Of a stretch of DNA of 51,496 bases, positions 37,882 to 48,546 are shown one piece after another. The position numbers and the translations under genes are program-made. The stretch is from the NCBI RefSeq assembly GCF_001647025.1, contig NZ_LUKQ02000007.1, positions 1-51,496 of the forward strand. Direction: 5' to 3'. The stretch's first letter is position 1. Every line of letters begins with the position of its first letter. The DNA is from Endozoicomonas atrinae (lineage in GTDB: Bacteria; Pseudomonadota; Gammaproteobacteria; Pseudomonadales; Endozoicomonadaceae). Under the pieces are notes generated by a model that was given only the letters and a program-made list of their open reading frames with translations, was not told where the DNA came from and ran no database searches.

Positions 37882-40800
37882 TTATATCGTCAACCCGGTG
37901 ATCAGATAACCCTGCTCCAGCTGATATTTCAGAGCATCTTCCGAACTGCTGCCCTGTAACCAGTCAACACCCGAGAGTTCAATAGTATTGCTCCATTGAT
38001 GGGCTGTTGCACTGGCAAGATTCAGGTTAGTGCTGCTGCCATTGGCGTTCAGCTCCATGTAATCATAAGGCTGAGCGCTGGCTTCTGCAGGCAGAAAACC
38101 TGCGATATCGATAACGTCCTCTGCATCGTGAAAATTGAGTATTCGATCATAAGCGGGTGCTGCTTCGCTGCCAGCGTCTTCTTTAAGCCAGTAGAGCGTA
38201 TCCATTGCATGGGTGGTTGGGCTTAGCTCCAGAATATCGTTGCCAGGCCCACCTCTCAGTTTGCTGCCCTCATTGCTGGCATACAGGTGATCATCTCCAG
38301 CACCGGCATTCACAATGCCATCGCCTTTCAGTTCAGCAGCTGGTGGTGCATACAGGGTGTCTTTTCCTTCGTGGCCAAACTGATGGGAGACGATCAGCTG
38401 ACTCTGTTCAACCAGTGAGCTTAAACGTTCTGCGGGATCCATTGCGCTTCCACCCGGCAATAGCGTTTCCAGTGGTATAGTATCCAGTGTAATAACCTCG
38501 GATAGTGCAGTTATTCGCGCTTTTCCATCCATTTCATCAACAGTGACCAGCTTTGCCAGATCGCTACTGGACCACACATCGTCCAGGTTCAGAAGCTTGC
38601 TCAAATCAATCACATCCACGCCGGGCTCGAAGTCCTGGATAGCGGTTGTGCCTGTATCGCCAACCTCAAAGAGGAACGTATCACGGTGGCCATCCCCTGA
38701 GCCTGAGTACTCTCCGCCCCATACGATATTGTTCCCTGAACCGGGTAGTATCTGGCTTTCACCTCGGCCCCCGGCAATAAGATCGTCCCCATTGCCTGCG
38801 GAGATCTTCGGAGCTGTTCCATCGGAAACAATAATATCGTTGTCTGGTGTGCCACTGATGTTTTGACTTCTTTCAACCACCACAACGTTCAGGGGTATGA
38901 CATCACTGTTTTGGTTATCCCCATCACCGACATCGGAGATGGCCTCAACATCCAGAGTATAACTTCCAGTTTGATGATCTTTAAGGTACAGGTCCTGAAG
39001 CTCATTGCTCACCAGTGCAATACCTGCAGGGCTGGTGGACGGAGTACCTGTTGATACACCAGCATGGTTAACCAGCGATGCACTGCCCGGAAGTCCCTGG
39101 ACGAGGGCATAGAGCTCTGTACCGACCAGGTTACTGACAGTCACAGCCGGATTGATCACTGAGGCCTGGATAAAAAGAGGTGCCGGTGTTTCAACGGTGG
39201 TAATTATGCTTTTTCGATCAATCTGCAGTGAGGGTTTGTCGGACTTTGGCGCAATGGAAATAGTGCTGTCCATCACCACTTCAGGGCCATAGGCTGTTGT
39301 CAGTCCATCGGTTTTATCCACAGAGCGGACGGCCAATGACATCAGCAGTGTTCCATGACCATCACCCGGGTTAAATTCCAGGTTGGGCAATGTGGTATCT
39401 GCTGTTTCTATGGTTGCGGTGTAACCACCTGAAGCATTGGGTGAGAACGTTGCTGGTGTGATGCCTGGAATGATAAGGCTGGGTTTGATGGCCTCTGGTT
39501 CTGGAGGTATCAGTGTGGTAGCGCTGCCCGGTAAAATCGTGAACGTTGCCTGAAGACCTTCCGGATGGTCATGGCTGTCTGAATAAGTGTCTGTGGTTTT
39601 GGCATTCAGATGAAAAACGATGGGAATGTTTTCATCACCCGTCAGAGCCTTGGGAATTTGATCCAGTGTGATTGGGTCACCCACAGGCTGTACCATAATC
39701 TGAAATGCTTGCTCATCACTGCAAACCGTACTCAAGCTCTGTTCGTGGCTGTGACTGTTCAGGGTCAATTCAACAACACCACTGAAGTCTTTTACTGGCC
39801 TGAATGACAGTGTTTGTATATGGCCAGTGTTATCCATTAGGTTTTCTGGAATCTGCCACTTCCCATTCCCGTTAAAGGGCAGGGGGGGGCCAGAACTATT
39901 CTTGATCACCGCACCATCAGGGACGCCGGAGAGCACAACAGAGATAACCTCAGAACCATCATTATCGTTCAGTGCAGCAATCAGCCCGGTGATAGGAATA
40001 TCTGAGTCTTCATAACCTTCCTGATTGGGTGCAGTCAGGGTTGCACAGTGGTTGACCGGTTTGACAATCAGGTCGATTGATTTGGTAAATACTTTTCTGT
40101 CGGTATCTCCCGTTCCCGGAGCGGTATCCAGTACTTCCACCTCAAGTGGCAGGGGATAGGTTCCGGCGGGCAGTCCCGGCCCGGGAGTAAAGGTGAAGCT
40201 GGCTATCCGTTGCTCAAACTGCGCTTCTGTTTCGGATACTTGCCGATAGACCGAGTTGTCTGGTTGAAGTCCATTACCACTGATGACGATATTTTCGGGT
40301 GGTTTAAAAACAACTCTTTCGATGGTTTCCGAGCCATCAATATCGGTGGTTCTTAACTGCAGATGCATGAGCTCGGGATGATCCGCATCCTTCCACTCAT
40401 CGGCTTCGGCAGCCGGTTCTGTCCAGGCTCTCAAGTCATATACCGAATCCTCTGGTGGTTCATCCGGTGAGTTTTCCACAACCGGAAGTACTCTGAATGA
40501 GATCTTGTAGTCAGTTTTGCTGGTATGGTCGGAATCGATGTTTCTCTTTAATATGTGATAGGTGATGCTGTCCTCTCCGGAAAAGTCCCTGGGTGGACGG
40601 AATTGAAGGTTGCCAAAATCTCCCGGTTTCGTGATGTATTCGGTGACTTCGCCATCGTTATTCCAGTACACCGTTGTGAAACCCTTAAGACTCCATCCGT
40701 GAAGATCAGCCACCGTTATGCGGAATGTGGTTTCTTCATCGGTCGAGGTATGGGTCTGGTCCAGGTTGATGCAATGGTCTGGAATTGAGAAGTAGTAATC

Positions 40801-43800
40801 CTCTTTTCCTTCTACCGGTTCTGAGCAGACAAAGATGTTTTCCGGTGTTGTTGGTTCACTCGGACCGCCAGTATTTTCTTCAACAATGACCTGCATCCGG
40901 GCATATCGGGCTTCTTCGTCCCCAATGTCTTCAACAATGACTTTAGTATGGATAAAGTATGTGCCCTTCTCGGTAAAATGAACCGATACGCCATCGAGTC
41001 CACCACTTTGGATCAGCCACTCATCATTATCAAAGATCAGATCCTGTCCTCCAGAGGTTTGAAGATGCCAGCCTCCTGTTACCTTATTTCCCGCTGGATC
41101 ATAAACAGCGATCTCATATTGAGGTCGTTTGTCGTCTTTTATCCGCTCACTGCCATCCTTATCGGTGGAGGCAAGATGTAATGTTTCCAGTGAAAAGTCA
41201 TTTCCTGTAAAAGGCCCGGGATTATCGATGGTAACCTGGGTATTTTCATCCGGATTCAGCGGTGTAGCTGGTGGCTGTTCACCATCAACTTCACCCCGCC
41301 AGTCAATATGTCCACTGGCGGTTACCTCTTTTTTTGCCGTTAACCCATTCTGCTGATCCGTTATTTCTACAGTAAAACTGAAGTCGGTGCTCTGGCTGGT
41401 GGGTGTTGGATAATCACTGTCAATGGTTCCATCGGAATGGACAGGCACAATGCGGATATTCCCTTCAGCAAGCGTCCTCTTCAGTGCTTCCAGGCCACCC
41501 AGGTGTTCAGCCAGCGACCCACACTGGTTGGCCATTAATGCGCCATTTACCATCAGTTGGAAGCCATCAGGCAAATTGAACCCGGTAATATCGGTAATGG
41601 ACTCACTGCCATCACTGTCGCCCAGGGTGAACCCGGTAAGGGCAAGTGGTGCACCACCCGAGAGAAATTTACCGACTCGGTTCAGTTCAACTTCTTTACC
41701 CTGGATAGGCTCGATGGATTGATCCCGGGTATCCACCACCGGTTCAAAAATGGCGCGAAGCTGATAGTCAAAAATGGCATAGGCTCCGTCCAGCTCTGTT
41801 ACCAGAACCTTCATGGGCACCAGTACCTCACCGGCATAGTCCAACGGTGGTTTCAGCAGATATTTACCAGAGATAAGGTCGGCTGGCGTTATCTGGTAAA
41901 GCGGTTTGCCATTAACGACATAAGCGATGGGAGGCTGTCGTCCATGGTTATCTTCCAGGCGAAACCGGTTGTCTTCGAGGGCAACAACCGAGTTAAGACT
42001 TTCGGAACCATCGATATCCGTTGAGTGAAGATCAAATACCAGTGGCAGTCGCTGGTCTTCTTTACCATGGCCAATCAATTCATAGGTATTGTCCGGGCTC
42101 ATGGTCCAGGTATCATTAGGCGTCACTTCTGGAATATCTGGAACACCTTTAATACTTATTTGAATAAACCGGTCTGGTGATAGGGCTTCTTCTTTTCCAG
42201 CCGCTGGTGCAACACCATCCTGAGTAGACTCACGGCTGATGGCATTAATCTGCAAACGGACATCATCAAAGTTTGCTGAGCTTCGATCTTTTCCGGGTTG
42301 ATAGTAAAGGTGGTCAATATCCGGCCCTGTTGCTTCAAAACTATTTGTTGAGCCTGGCTTTATTTCTGTCCAGTTGCTTCCCTGAAGAACCCACAGGCTG
42401 CCTATGTCTTCTCCAGGTTTAACCAATGGCGTGACTTTCAGGAAGAGACTTTCAGATCCGTCCATATCCACAAGGGCAGCCTTGATGTGACTGCCAATGG
42501 CAATGCGCTCATCTTCATTCCCGGTTATCTTAACGGTATCAGGGTCTGCACCGGCTGGCATGACCACCAGTGTGGGAGGGTCAGCCACAGGTTGAACATT
42601 GACGACAATGCTGGCCGGTGATCGTGCGGTTTCAACCGCAAAATAACCCTGCTCTGTCGCAATAGCGTCAACCTTTATTTCCAGCCTGCCACTCCAGTGT
42701 TCATCAGGCTGAACAACCAACTGCCCAAACTGTTCTGATGTAAGGGTGGTCCCGGTACTAATTTCCTGTCCATGACAAAACAGCTTCATGCTATCGGGTA
42801 GATGCGTTATCTCGTATGAGAGGACTTCTGATCCATCCGTATCCTTGAGTTCCGCTTTTATACTGTTGCCCAGGGGAATGTATTGATCCTCCTCGCCGGT
42901 GACCACCGGTATCTGTTCGGGCCAGATGGGAGGATCAGCAACGCCTTTAACATGAATAACCACCGGGGAGCTGAGGTCTTGATCAGGGCCGGGGCTTTTG
43001 GTGATATGAGCCTTCAGGTTGAGGGTTATCTGGTGATCAGTGAAGGTATAGTCAGAGGCATCTTCAGCAGGGATATAGCCCAGATTTCTGCTGGTGTAGA
43101 TTCTGTCGCCATTGACATCCTTGACTTCCAGGCTGTCTGGAGGAATCAGTACTTCACCGGCAGTGTCCGTGACAGGAAGTCCGTTCAGGGTCAGGGTGCC
43201 TCCCTGAAGATCTCCTGCATCAATGGACAGTTTGCTGATGCTTTCGTGTCGGTCTATATCGCCAAGGTTCAGCTGAAAGAGGAAAGGTATAGGCTTAGGT
43301 GGATCCTCAAGACCCTCTGCATTTTTGATATTTTCAAACCGGGCCTGCAGATCTGCGATCGTAATGGTAAAAGGGGCATTAGAGGTATCACCATCCCCAT
43401 CAATGATTGCCGCGTTGAGAACCGCAGTAAAATTTTCACCTTGACTATGATCTATATGAGGCAGGGTTTGCAGAGACCATTCACCATTAGAATGAAGTGA
43501 AAGCTCCCCGACATCAGTATCAACACTTATACTCCTGCTCCAGCTAAGTGGAAAAATATTGTTGTTATATTCCACCGCATGGATATGGGCCGGATCAGCG
43601 TCAGCCTTCAACTCGTCATTAATCAACAGGTTTCTTTCTGGTGAAGCATAAAGGAGAGTGCCTTCTTCTGCTATGGCATACCCATTGTAGAAATGATCCG
43701 GATGGGCGGTTGGGTTAGTATCAATAACACGGAAGATCAAGTCCATGCTTTTGGTGACAATGTCTTTGTCGCTGTCTCCCAGAAGTATAGGGATACATAA

Positions 43801-46800
43801 CTCAATGAGGTCGTCCTGGTCTCCGGGTTCCTTTGGGTGATCGAGGTTATCCAGTTGTTCAAACAGCACCGTTGCACGGTCAGCTTGCAGATTCTTTATG
43901 GAAAAGCGTAAAACCGGATGTCCGTCCTGACGACTGATGGTTAGCTGAGTGTCTGGCGTATTGATCAGCTCAAACTTATCCAGAGACTGAGCATCCGACT
44001 GGATACCTGAAAAGGTTGTTTTAATGGTATCGAGATCAAAGGCTGGTACTGGCCTGTCTGATCCAGCTGTGAAGTGAATAGTACCTTCTGAGTTATTATG
44101 TTCGCCCCAGTTAATATCAATGACCTGAGGTGGGTTCACTATTTCACCAGGCACAGGCAGAGCGCCATCAAACAGCTTCAGGGTGAACTGGTCTTCTACC
44201 GTAGTGCCATCACTGTCTTTGGCCTGAACCGTCAGAGTTATGGGGATCAAGTCTTTGTTTTCGCCAGTTGCTGTCAGGTGATCAAGATAGTGATACCAGA
44301 TAACCTGTAGCCGGGTGCTTCCTGTTGTATTGGGATCAATGACGATGGGAGTGCCGTCGGGAGGGATCGATGTCAGTGCGAATATTTTTGTATGCTGGGT
44401 ACCGGAATCCATTGACCAGGCTTCCCAGGAACCGTCCGAGCCATAAAAATACTTCAGTGGTTTACCTCCGGCCTTGAGCTGCTGCCCATTATTTTCAATC
44501 GCATAATCCTGTGTATCTACTGCAGGCTTCAGGAAGTAAACCTCACGAACCGCATCCGTGCCCGCATCAATGCTGACCTGGCTGTATTCATTGACCGGAG
44601 CACCCAGGTAGAGAGGCTCCATCAGCCCCATGTCATCCAGGGCGATATCAATACTGAGGTTATCGTCTCTATCAATGACATTGACGATCAGGTTCCGCTG
44701 AGTGATATCACCATCATAATCCTGAACTTCAGTCAGCACTTTCAAAGGCCAGGTCCCTTTGTCCTGATCCATGGCCTGCTTGAGTGTCACCCGATAAAAA
44801 AGGGTTGTGATGTGCTCTGGGTCTGGGTCATTCGTCAGCTCAATGGTCAAGACTTCCTGGTCGGGCACACTTTCTTCAAAAATATGTATCTCTCTACCGT
44901 TGACAGTGTATGTCAGGGGGAGACCATGTGAATAAAGTCCCTCAAGGCCGGGCTGTGCCGAGCTGAACTGCCAGCTTGATGGAACAATTGTGTCAGACGA
45001 TGGACTGGTAATCATTTCCCCGGTACGACTGACGGGAAAATTCTGCTCTTCCAGCGTTACGGTTGCTATATGGGCAAGAAATGGAGGAGAGCCGTCAATA
45101 ATGGTGGAGGTGAACGTTCCTTTCTTCAGGGCAGGTGTTCCATCATGATCGCTAAAGGAATAGGGAAGCTTTAAGGTGATTTCATGATCGGTAATATCGA
45201 CGAACTCTGAGCCTGTGGCTTTATTGATATGGTCCAGCGGTCGAAAGAGTTCGCCCTTGATTTGCACCTGCAGGTCTTTACCAACAGGTGATACCGAGGC
45301 GATTTTGAAATCAATCACAGGAATCGGTTGCAGGCCTGGAGGACTAACTATGCCTCTAAGTACATGGTTCTCTCGTTGAAAGGTGACTGGAAGTCCAGTT
45401 GAAGTGAGAATGTTGTCCAGCGCACCATGGGGAAAGTCAAAGTGAAGGCTATCGGGAGCGACGGGATCTGATCCATCACCATGCAGGGTGTAGATGCCAG
45501 TTGTCTTATATTCAGGGTAATACGGAGGGTGGCTGAGGTTGGCTTCAGTAATGATCAGAGTGGCATCTTTACCGCCTGTTGGGGCAGCACCATCCAGAAT
45601 ATCGATGACGGCTGTCGCCGTAGCAGTATCACCGCTGCTGTCTTGTACGGAATAGTCAAAGGTAAATGCGATTGGGTCGGGGTTATTTTTCAGGGAGTCA
45701 TGTGCCCTGAACACATAGTCTCCATTACTCTGAACAACCAGACTGCCTAAAGGGGTATCAATGGGGGTTGAAGGTAAAAAGCTGACTCTGAACTGATCGT
45801 TGATTTTGCTGGTTCGAAAGGCGGTCTCATCAATGGTGACCTGTGTAACTGTAACCGCATCCATACACAGCTGGTCATTGGCCAGTAAATTCCCGGTAAC
45901 CGTTTCTCCTTCTATGACTTCAGCAAAATCATCGTGAAGCGTAATACCCCCATCAATAATGGTCAGAGCAACGCGGTGAGTTACGGTATTGATATCATGA
46001 TCACTGGCCGTAATGGTGAGAGGAAGGCTGGCAGGTTCAGGGCCATAGACATCAAAAGAGTTGAGCTGTTCTACATTAAGCGTCGCTGCCAGGTTGCCTT
46101 CAGAGGTTGTGTTGATATTGATAAGGCTGATCTTGAAAACAGGAGAACCATCAATTGTTGAAAGTGTCAGGGATTGGGTTGCCGGGTCAGGGTGCAGATT
46201 TTCCAGATCAAGGGGAATGCCATGACTGTTTGGATTTTTTTTATCTAATGATGCTTTGAGCTGCTCGCTGGTTGCTGTCAGGTCAAACGTAAGCTTTTCG
46301 GGTGGTATGGGATCAGATCCCTTAATGATCAGTAACTGGCCATTGTCTGGTACAGGCTTTGGCTGGTCACACTCCTGATCTATGGTCATCTCACTGACGG
46401 AATCACCACTGAAGGACAGAGGGATTCCATCTGCAACAGCAAAGGTGATGTGTGCATCACTGTTGTCACCATCAAAGTCCGTCAGGGTAAAGGTAAACGT
46501 ATCATCCAGGGTTTCTCCCTGCTTATGAACAAGATCAATTTTTGCTTGATAAACCCATGTACCATCAGGTTTGACATAGAGTTGTCCATAAGTGCCGTCA
46601 AATGTGTAATAGCCTGCAAGCGTACCATCATGCACTTCATTAGCTGTATCCAGTGCAATATGGTTGATGTGCGATAATTGGCCACCATCCGCTCCAGTAT
46701 CCTGCTTATGAAAGAGTTTTCCGCCACTGTCCTCCCAGCTTCTCTGTTCTCCTTCCTTTAAACCCACCGTTTCATGGTCGATGGCTTCAGGGGTGTCATC

Positions 46801-48534
46801 TACGACGGTAATGTGAACGCCGGCCTTTGAGTGGTGAAAGCGGGAAAATGTAGGGGAGTAGCGGCTTTTCTGGTAAGGGATATCAAACTCAATGGTATTG
46901 TTGCCAGCACCATCAGGGTGCTTCAAAGGGGTGTAGAGGGTTAATTCGGAAAGCCCATTACCGGTCTCTGGTACAGAGAATGCCAATGCTGTTTTTAAGT
47001 TGCTATTGATCTCATAAACAGCTTTCAGTTCCTGTGGTGAGTCAAGCTGCCAGCGAATGGGAAAGATACGCCCGGAATCAATAATTGACAGGTTGTCAGG
47101 AAGGTCTGAGAGAAAACCAGTCTCAATGGATAAGTGGGTCTCCTGATCTGAAACGGGATCAATGGATACGCTGGAGCCAAGGTTCTCTTTCTCAGTCAGT
47201 GTCACCGGTAACGGATTTCCCAGAGTTACTACATGGTCACTGGCCAGGTTACATGCCCGATCGCGAACAACAGCGACTACATGGTAAGGGGTGCCGGGGT
47301 TTATGGGCGTAGGAGGAAGGTTGGTGCTCCACAGGTTGTCATGCACAACCGGTTTCGCTGTGAAAAGAGAGGAAAAATCAGAGGCATCGACATTCACCAC
47401 CTTACCATTGGCGACGCCACCGGTTTCACCGGAAATTTTTGGTTCAAATTGTGTTTGTTGAAAGGTGTCCAGGTCATTGACCCATACTTTGGTATAGGTA
47501 TCGATGGTGACTTCCAGACTGCTGGATGCTTTATTGCCGGCAATATCCGTGGCGGATGCCGTCAGGTTATGTACGCCATCCTTAAGGGGGGTGAGGATTC
47601 GGATTGACCACTGTCCATTATCATCAACCTTAATGCCTTCAGCTACCAGGTTTCCATCGTCGAAAAGATTAATCGATGCCCCAGCTTCTCCAGTACCCTG
47701 AATTAATGGGGTTGTATCGTTTGTCACATTATCCTGATCATCGTCACAGGAGTCGCTTTCAGGAGCGAGATCGATGGTGACTTCTGTCACCGTATCCAGC
47801 AGGAAAGTTGCTATGTCCTCGGCATGATTACCGGCAAGGTCACTGGTTTCAGCTTTGATGGTGACAGGGCCATCAATCAGCCCGTATCCTTCGGCGGCAA
47901 GTTTTTCAACGGGAGTAGTCCAGCTCAGTGCATCGGGGAAGACAACGGTGTTCAGCTCAACGCTATTGCCCAGGTTATCGGTCAATGTCAGAGTAACTGG
48001 CTGTCCCGCCTCAACATGATAAACAAAACCGCTTATATCAAATGCCAGTGACTCCTCATGATTAATGATATTGTCAGCAGTAATGGGCTCTCTGATAACG
48101 ATAACCGCCTGGTCGTCAATATATTTCTGTTCCGCCGGGGGAACCCATTGGGTCTCATTTTTTTGCAGAAGGTCGCCAGTGTCTGTAGGAAAACCGGCAG
48201 CCGGTATTACTTGCAGGGGAATGAGCGCTATAGCCCAGGGCTCGGTTAGTCCATTGACCGCCTGATCTTCTGAAGTTTCCTCATCGTCTGTTTGGCGGTT
48301 TGTTCCTGTTAATCCTGGCCTTCCTATGAAGAGCTGATCGGTACGAAGGTTTGTTGTTTTATCTACAGAGGTGAAGTCAATTTGGGCGTTGTCATCGAGC
48401 TCTATGCGATCTCCTGCATTCAGTTGTTCATTCTGAAGTAAAGGGCGCTGTGTTCCATCAGGAAATAGTTTCCATGCTTCACCGGTGATTCTGGAAACAA
48501 CCTGTGTACTGTCCAGTTGAATGACTTTTTTCAT
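37882..48534 (-). CDS. Giant LapA-type RTX adhesin
   Basis: 3550 residues from ATG 48534 (GAGGGAG just upstream; TTG 48546 is possible). Residues ~1-110 form a LapA-like retention module (GEAWKLFPDGTQRPLL, LNAGDRIEL) followed by a PAAG motif at 111-114, matching the LapG protease site. Then come Ig-like domains (~125-460), a VCBS-like domain (~570-700) and about six T1SS-143-like modules (~700-1720, each ending near a DG-G-P boundary). Seven cadherin/VCBS-like modules marked by DxDGSE (~1880-2870) follow. From ~3226 there are RTX nonapeptide-like turns (GNGDDLIAGG, GAGDDHLYA, GGPGNDILEL) and two T1SS C-terminal-type domains (GVDVIDLSKLL, AEDVIDIAGFL). It would be exported in one step and held in the outer membrane by the TolC-like protein. 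The 10.65-kb frame is unbroken. Confidence 0.9.
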   Translation of the reverse strand: MKKVIQLDSTQVVSRITGEAWKLFPDGTQRPLLQNEQLNAGDRIELDDNAQIDFTSVDKTTNLRTDQLFIGRPGLTGTNRQTDDEETSEDQAVNGLTEPWAIALIPLQVIPAAGFPTDTGDLLQKNETQWVPPAEQKYIDDQAVIVIREPITADNIINHEESLAFDISGFVYHVEAGQPVTLTLTDNLGNSVELNTVVFPDALSWTTPVEKLAAEGYGLIDGPVTIKAETSDLAGNHAEDIATFLLDTVTEVTIDLAPESDSCDDDQDNVTNDTTPLIQGTGEAGASINLFDDGNLVAEGIKVDDNGQWSIRILTPLKDGVHNLTASATDIAGNKASSSLEVTIDTYTKVWVNDLDTFQQTQFEPKISGETGGVANGKVVNVDASDFSSLFTAKPVVHDNLWSTNLPPTPINPGTPYHVVAVVRDRACNLASDHVVTLGNPLPVTLTEKENLGSSVSIDPVSDQETHLSIETGFLSDLPDNLSIIDSGRIFPIRWQLDSPQELKAVYEINSNLKTALAFSVPETGNGLSELTLYTPLKHPDGAGNNTIEFDIPYQKSRYSPTFSRFHHSKAGVHITVVDDTPEAIDHETVGLKEGEQRSWEDSGGKLFHKQDTGADGGQLSHINHIALDTANEVHDGTLAGYYTFDGTYGQLYVKPDGTWVYQAKIDLVHKQGETLDDTFTFTLTDFDGDNSDAHITFAVADGIPLSFSGDSVSEMTIDQECDQPKPVPDNGQLLIIKGSDPIPPEKLTFDLTATSEQLKASLDKKNPNSHGIPLDLENLHPDPATQSLTLSTIDGSPVFKISLININTTSEGNLAATLNVEQLNSFDVYGPEPASLPLTITASDHDINTVTHRVALTIIDGGITLHDDFAEVIEGETVTGNLLANDQLCMDAVTVTQVTIDETAFRTSKINDQFRVSFLPSTPIDTPLGSLVVQSNGDYVFRAHDSLKNNPDPIAFTFDYSVQDSSGDTATATAVIDILDGAAPTGGKDATLIITEANLSHPPYYPEYKTTGIYTLHGDGSDPVAPDSLHFDFPHGALDNILTSTGLPVTFQRENHVLRGIVSPPGLQPIPVIDFKIASVSPVGKDLQVQIKGELFRPLDHINKATGSEFVDITDHEITLKLPYSFSDHDGTPALKKGTFTSTIIDGSPPFLAHIATVTLEEQNFPVSRTGEMITSPSSDTIVPSSWQFSSAQPGLEGLYSHGLPLTYTVNGREIHIFEESVPDQEVLTIELTNDPDPEHITTLFYRVTLKQAMDQDKGTWPLKVLTEVQDYDGDITQRNLIVNVIDRDDNLSIDIALDDMGLMEPLYLGAPVNEYSQVSIDAGTDAVREVYFLKPAVDTQDYAIENNGQQLKAGGKPLKYFYGSDGSWEAWSMDSGTQHTKIFALTSIPPDGTPIVIDPNTTGSTRLQVIWYHYLDHLTATGENKDLIPITLTVQAKDSDGTTVEDQFTLKLFDGALPVPGEIVNPPQVIDINWGEHNNSEGTIHFTAGSDRPVPAFDLDTIKTTFSGIQSDAQSLDKFELINTPDTQLTISRQDGHPVLRFSIKNLQADRATVLFEQLDNLDHPKEPGDQDDLIELCIPILLGDSDKDIVTKSMDLIFRVIDTNPTAHPDHFYNGYAIAEEGTLLYASPERNLLINDELKADADPAHIHAVEYNNNIFPLSWSRSISVDTDVGELSLHSNGEWSLQTLPHIDHSQGENFTAVLNAAIIDGDGDTSNAPFTITIADLQARFENIKNAEGLEDPPKPIPFLFQLNLGDIDRHESISKLSIDAGDLQGGTLTLNGLPVTDTAGEVLIPPDSLEVKDVNGDRIYTSRNLGYIPAEDASDYTFTDHQITLNLKAHITKSPGPDQDLSSPVVIHVKGVADPPIWPEQIPVVTGEEDQYIPLGNSIKAELKDTDGSEVLSYEITHLPDSMKLFCHGQEISTGTTLTSEQFGQLVVQPDEHWSGRLEIKVDAIATEQGYFAVETARSPASIVVNVQPVADPPTLVVMPAGADPDTVKITGNEDERIAIGSHIKAALVDMDGSESLFLKVTPLVKPGEDIGSLWVLQGSNWTEIKPGSTNSFEATGPDIDHLYYQPGKDRSSANFDDVRLQINAISRESTQDGVAPAAGKEEALSPDRFIQISIKGVPDIPEVTPNDTWTMSPDNTYELIGHGKEDQRLPLVFDLHSTDIDGSESLNSVVALEDNRFRLEDNHGRQPPIAYVVNGKPLYQITPADLISGKYLLKPPLDYAGEVLVPMKVLVTELDGAYAIFDYQLRAIFEPVVDTRDQSIEPIQGKEVELNRVGKFLSGGAPLALTGFTLGDSDGSESITDITGFNLPDGFQLMVNGALMANQCGSLAEHLGGLEALKRTLAEGNIRIVPVHSDGTIDSDYPTPTSQSTDFSFTVEITDQQNGLTAKKEVTASGHIDWRGEVDGEQPPATPLNPDENTQVTIDNPGPFTGNDFSLETLHLASTDKDGSERIKDDKRPQYEIAVYDPAGNKVTGGWHLQTSGGQDLIFDNDEWLIQSGGLDGVSVHFTEKGTYFIHTKVIVEDIGDEEARYARMQVIVEENTGGPSEPTTPENIFVCSEPVEGKEDYYFSIPDHCINLDQTHTSTDEETTFRITVADLHGWSLKGFTTVYWNNDGEVTEYITKPGDFGNLQFRPPRDFSGEDSITYHILKRNIDSDHTSKTDYKISFRVLPVVENSPDEPPEDSVYDLRAWTEPAAEADEWKDADHPELMHLQLRTTDIDGSETIERVVFKPPENIVISGNGLQPDNSVYRQVSETEAQFEQRIASFTFTPGPGLPAGTYPLPLEVEVLDTAPGTGDTDRKVFTKSIDLIVKPVNHCATLTAPNQEGYEDSDIPITGLIAALNDNDGSEVISVVLSGVPDGAVIKNSSGPPLPFNGNGKWQIPENLMDNTGHIQTLSFRPVKDFSGVVELTLNSHSHEQSLSTVCSDEQAFQIMVQPVGDPITLDQIPKALTGDENIPIVFHLNAKTTDTYSDSHDHPEGLQATFTILPGSATTLIPPEPEAIKPSLIIPGITPATFSPNASGGYTATIETADTTLPNLEFNPGDGHGTLLMSLAVRSVDKTDGLTTAYGPEVVMDSTISIAPKSDKPSLQIDRKSIITTVETPAPLFIQASVINPAVTVSNLVGTELYALVQGLPGSASLVNHAGVSTGTPSTSPAGIALVSNELQDLYLKDHQTGSYTLDVEAISDVGDGDNQNSDVIPLNVVVVERSQNISGTPDNDIIVSDGTAPKISAGNGDDLIAGGRGESQILPGSGNNIVWGGEYSGSGDGHRDTFLFEVGDTGTTAIQDFEPGVDVIDLSKLLNLDDVWSSSDLAKLVTVDEMDGKARITALSEVITLDTIPLETLLPGGSAMDPAERLSSLVEQSQLIVSHQFGHEGKDTLYAPPAAELKGDGIVNAGAGDDHLYASNEGSKLRGGPGNDILELSPTTHAMDTLYWLKEDAGSEAAPAYDRILNFHDAEDVIDIAGFLPAEASAQPYDYMELNANGSSTNLNLASATAHQWSNTIELSGVDWLQGSSSEDALKYQLEQGYLITGLTI
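39882..39889. repeat. G8/C8 homopolymer in the adhesin gene
   Basis: Eight G on the plus strand, C8 in the coding strand, at about residue 2882 (Ser-Gly-Pro-Pro-Leu). A one-base slip would truncate the protein before the RTX and secretion signals. The frame is open at the present length. Confidence 0.6.
48193..48204 (-). other. LapG-type cleavage motif PAAG in the adhesin
   Basis: CCG GCT GCC GGT codes Pro-Ala-Ala-Gly at residues 111-114. In Pseudomonas fluorescens LapA the TAAG site at about 107-110 is cut by LapG, releasing the adhesin. Position and motif agree closely. Confidence 0.65.
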
Positions 48535-48546
48535 GATCTCCCTCAA

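Noticed and set aside
37882-48534. CRISPR-like or tandem DNA repeats in the adhesin gene
   Set aside because: Protein modules recur, but they have diverged so far that no regular DNA repeat is visible.
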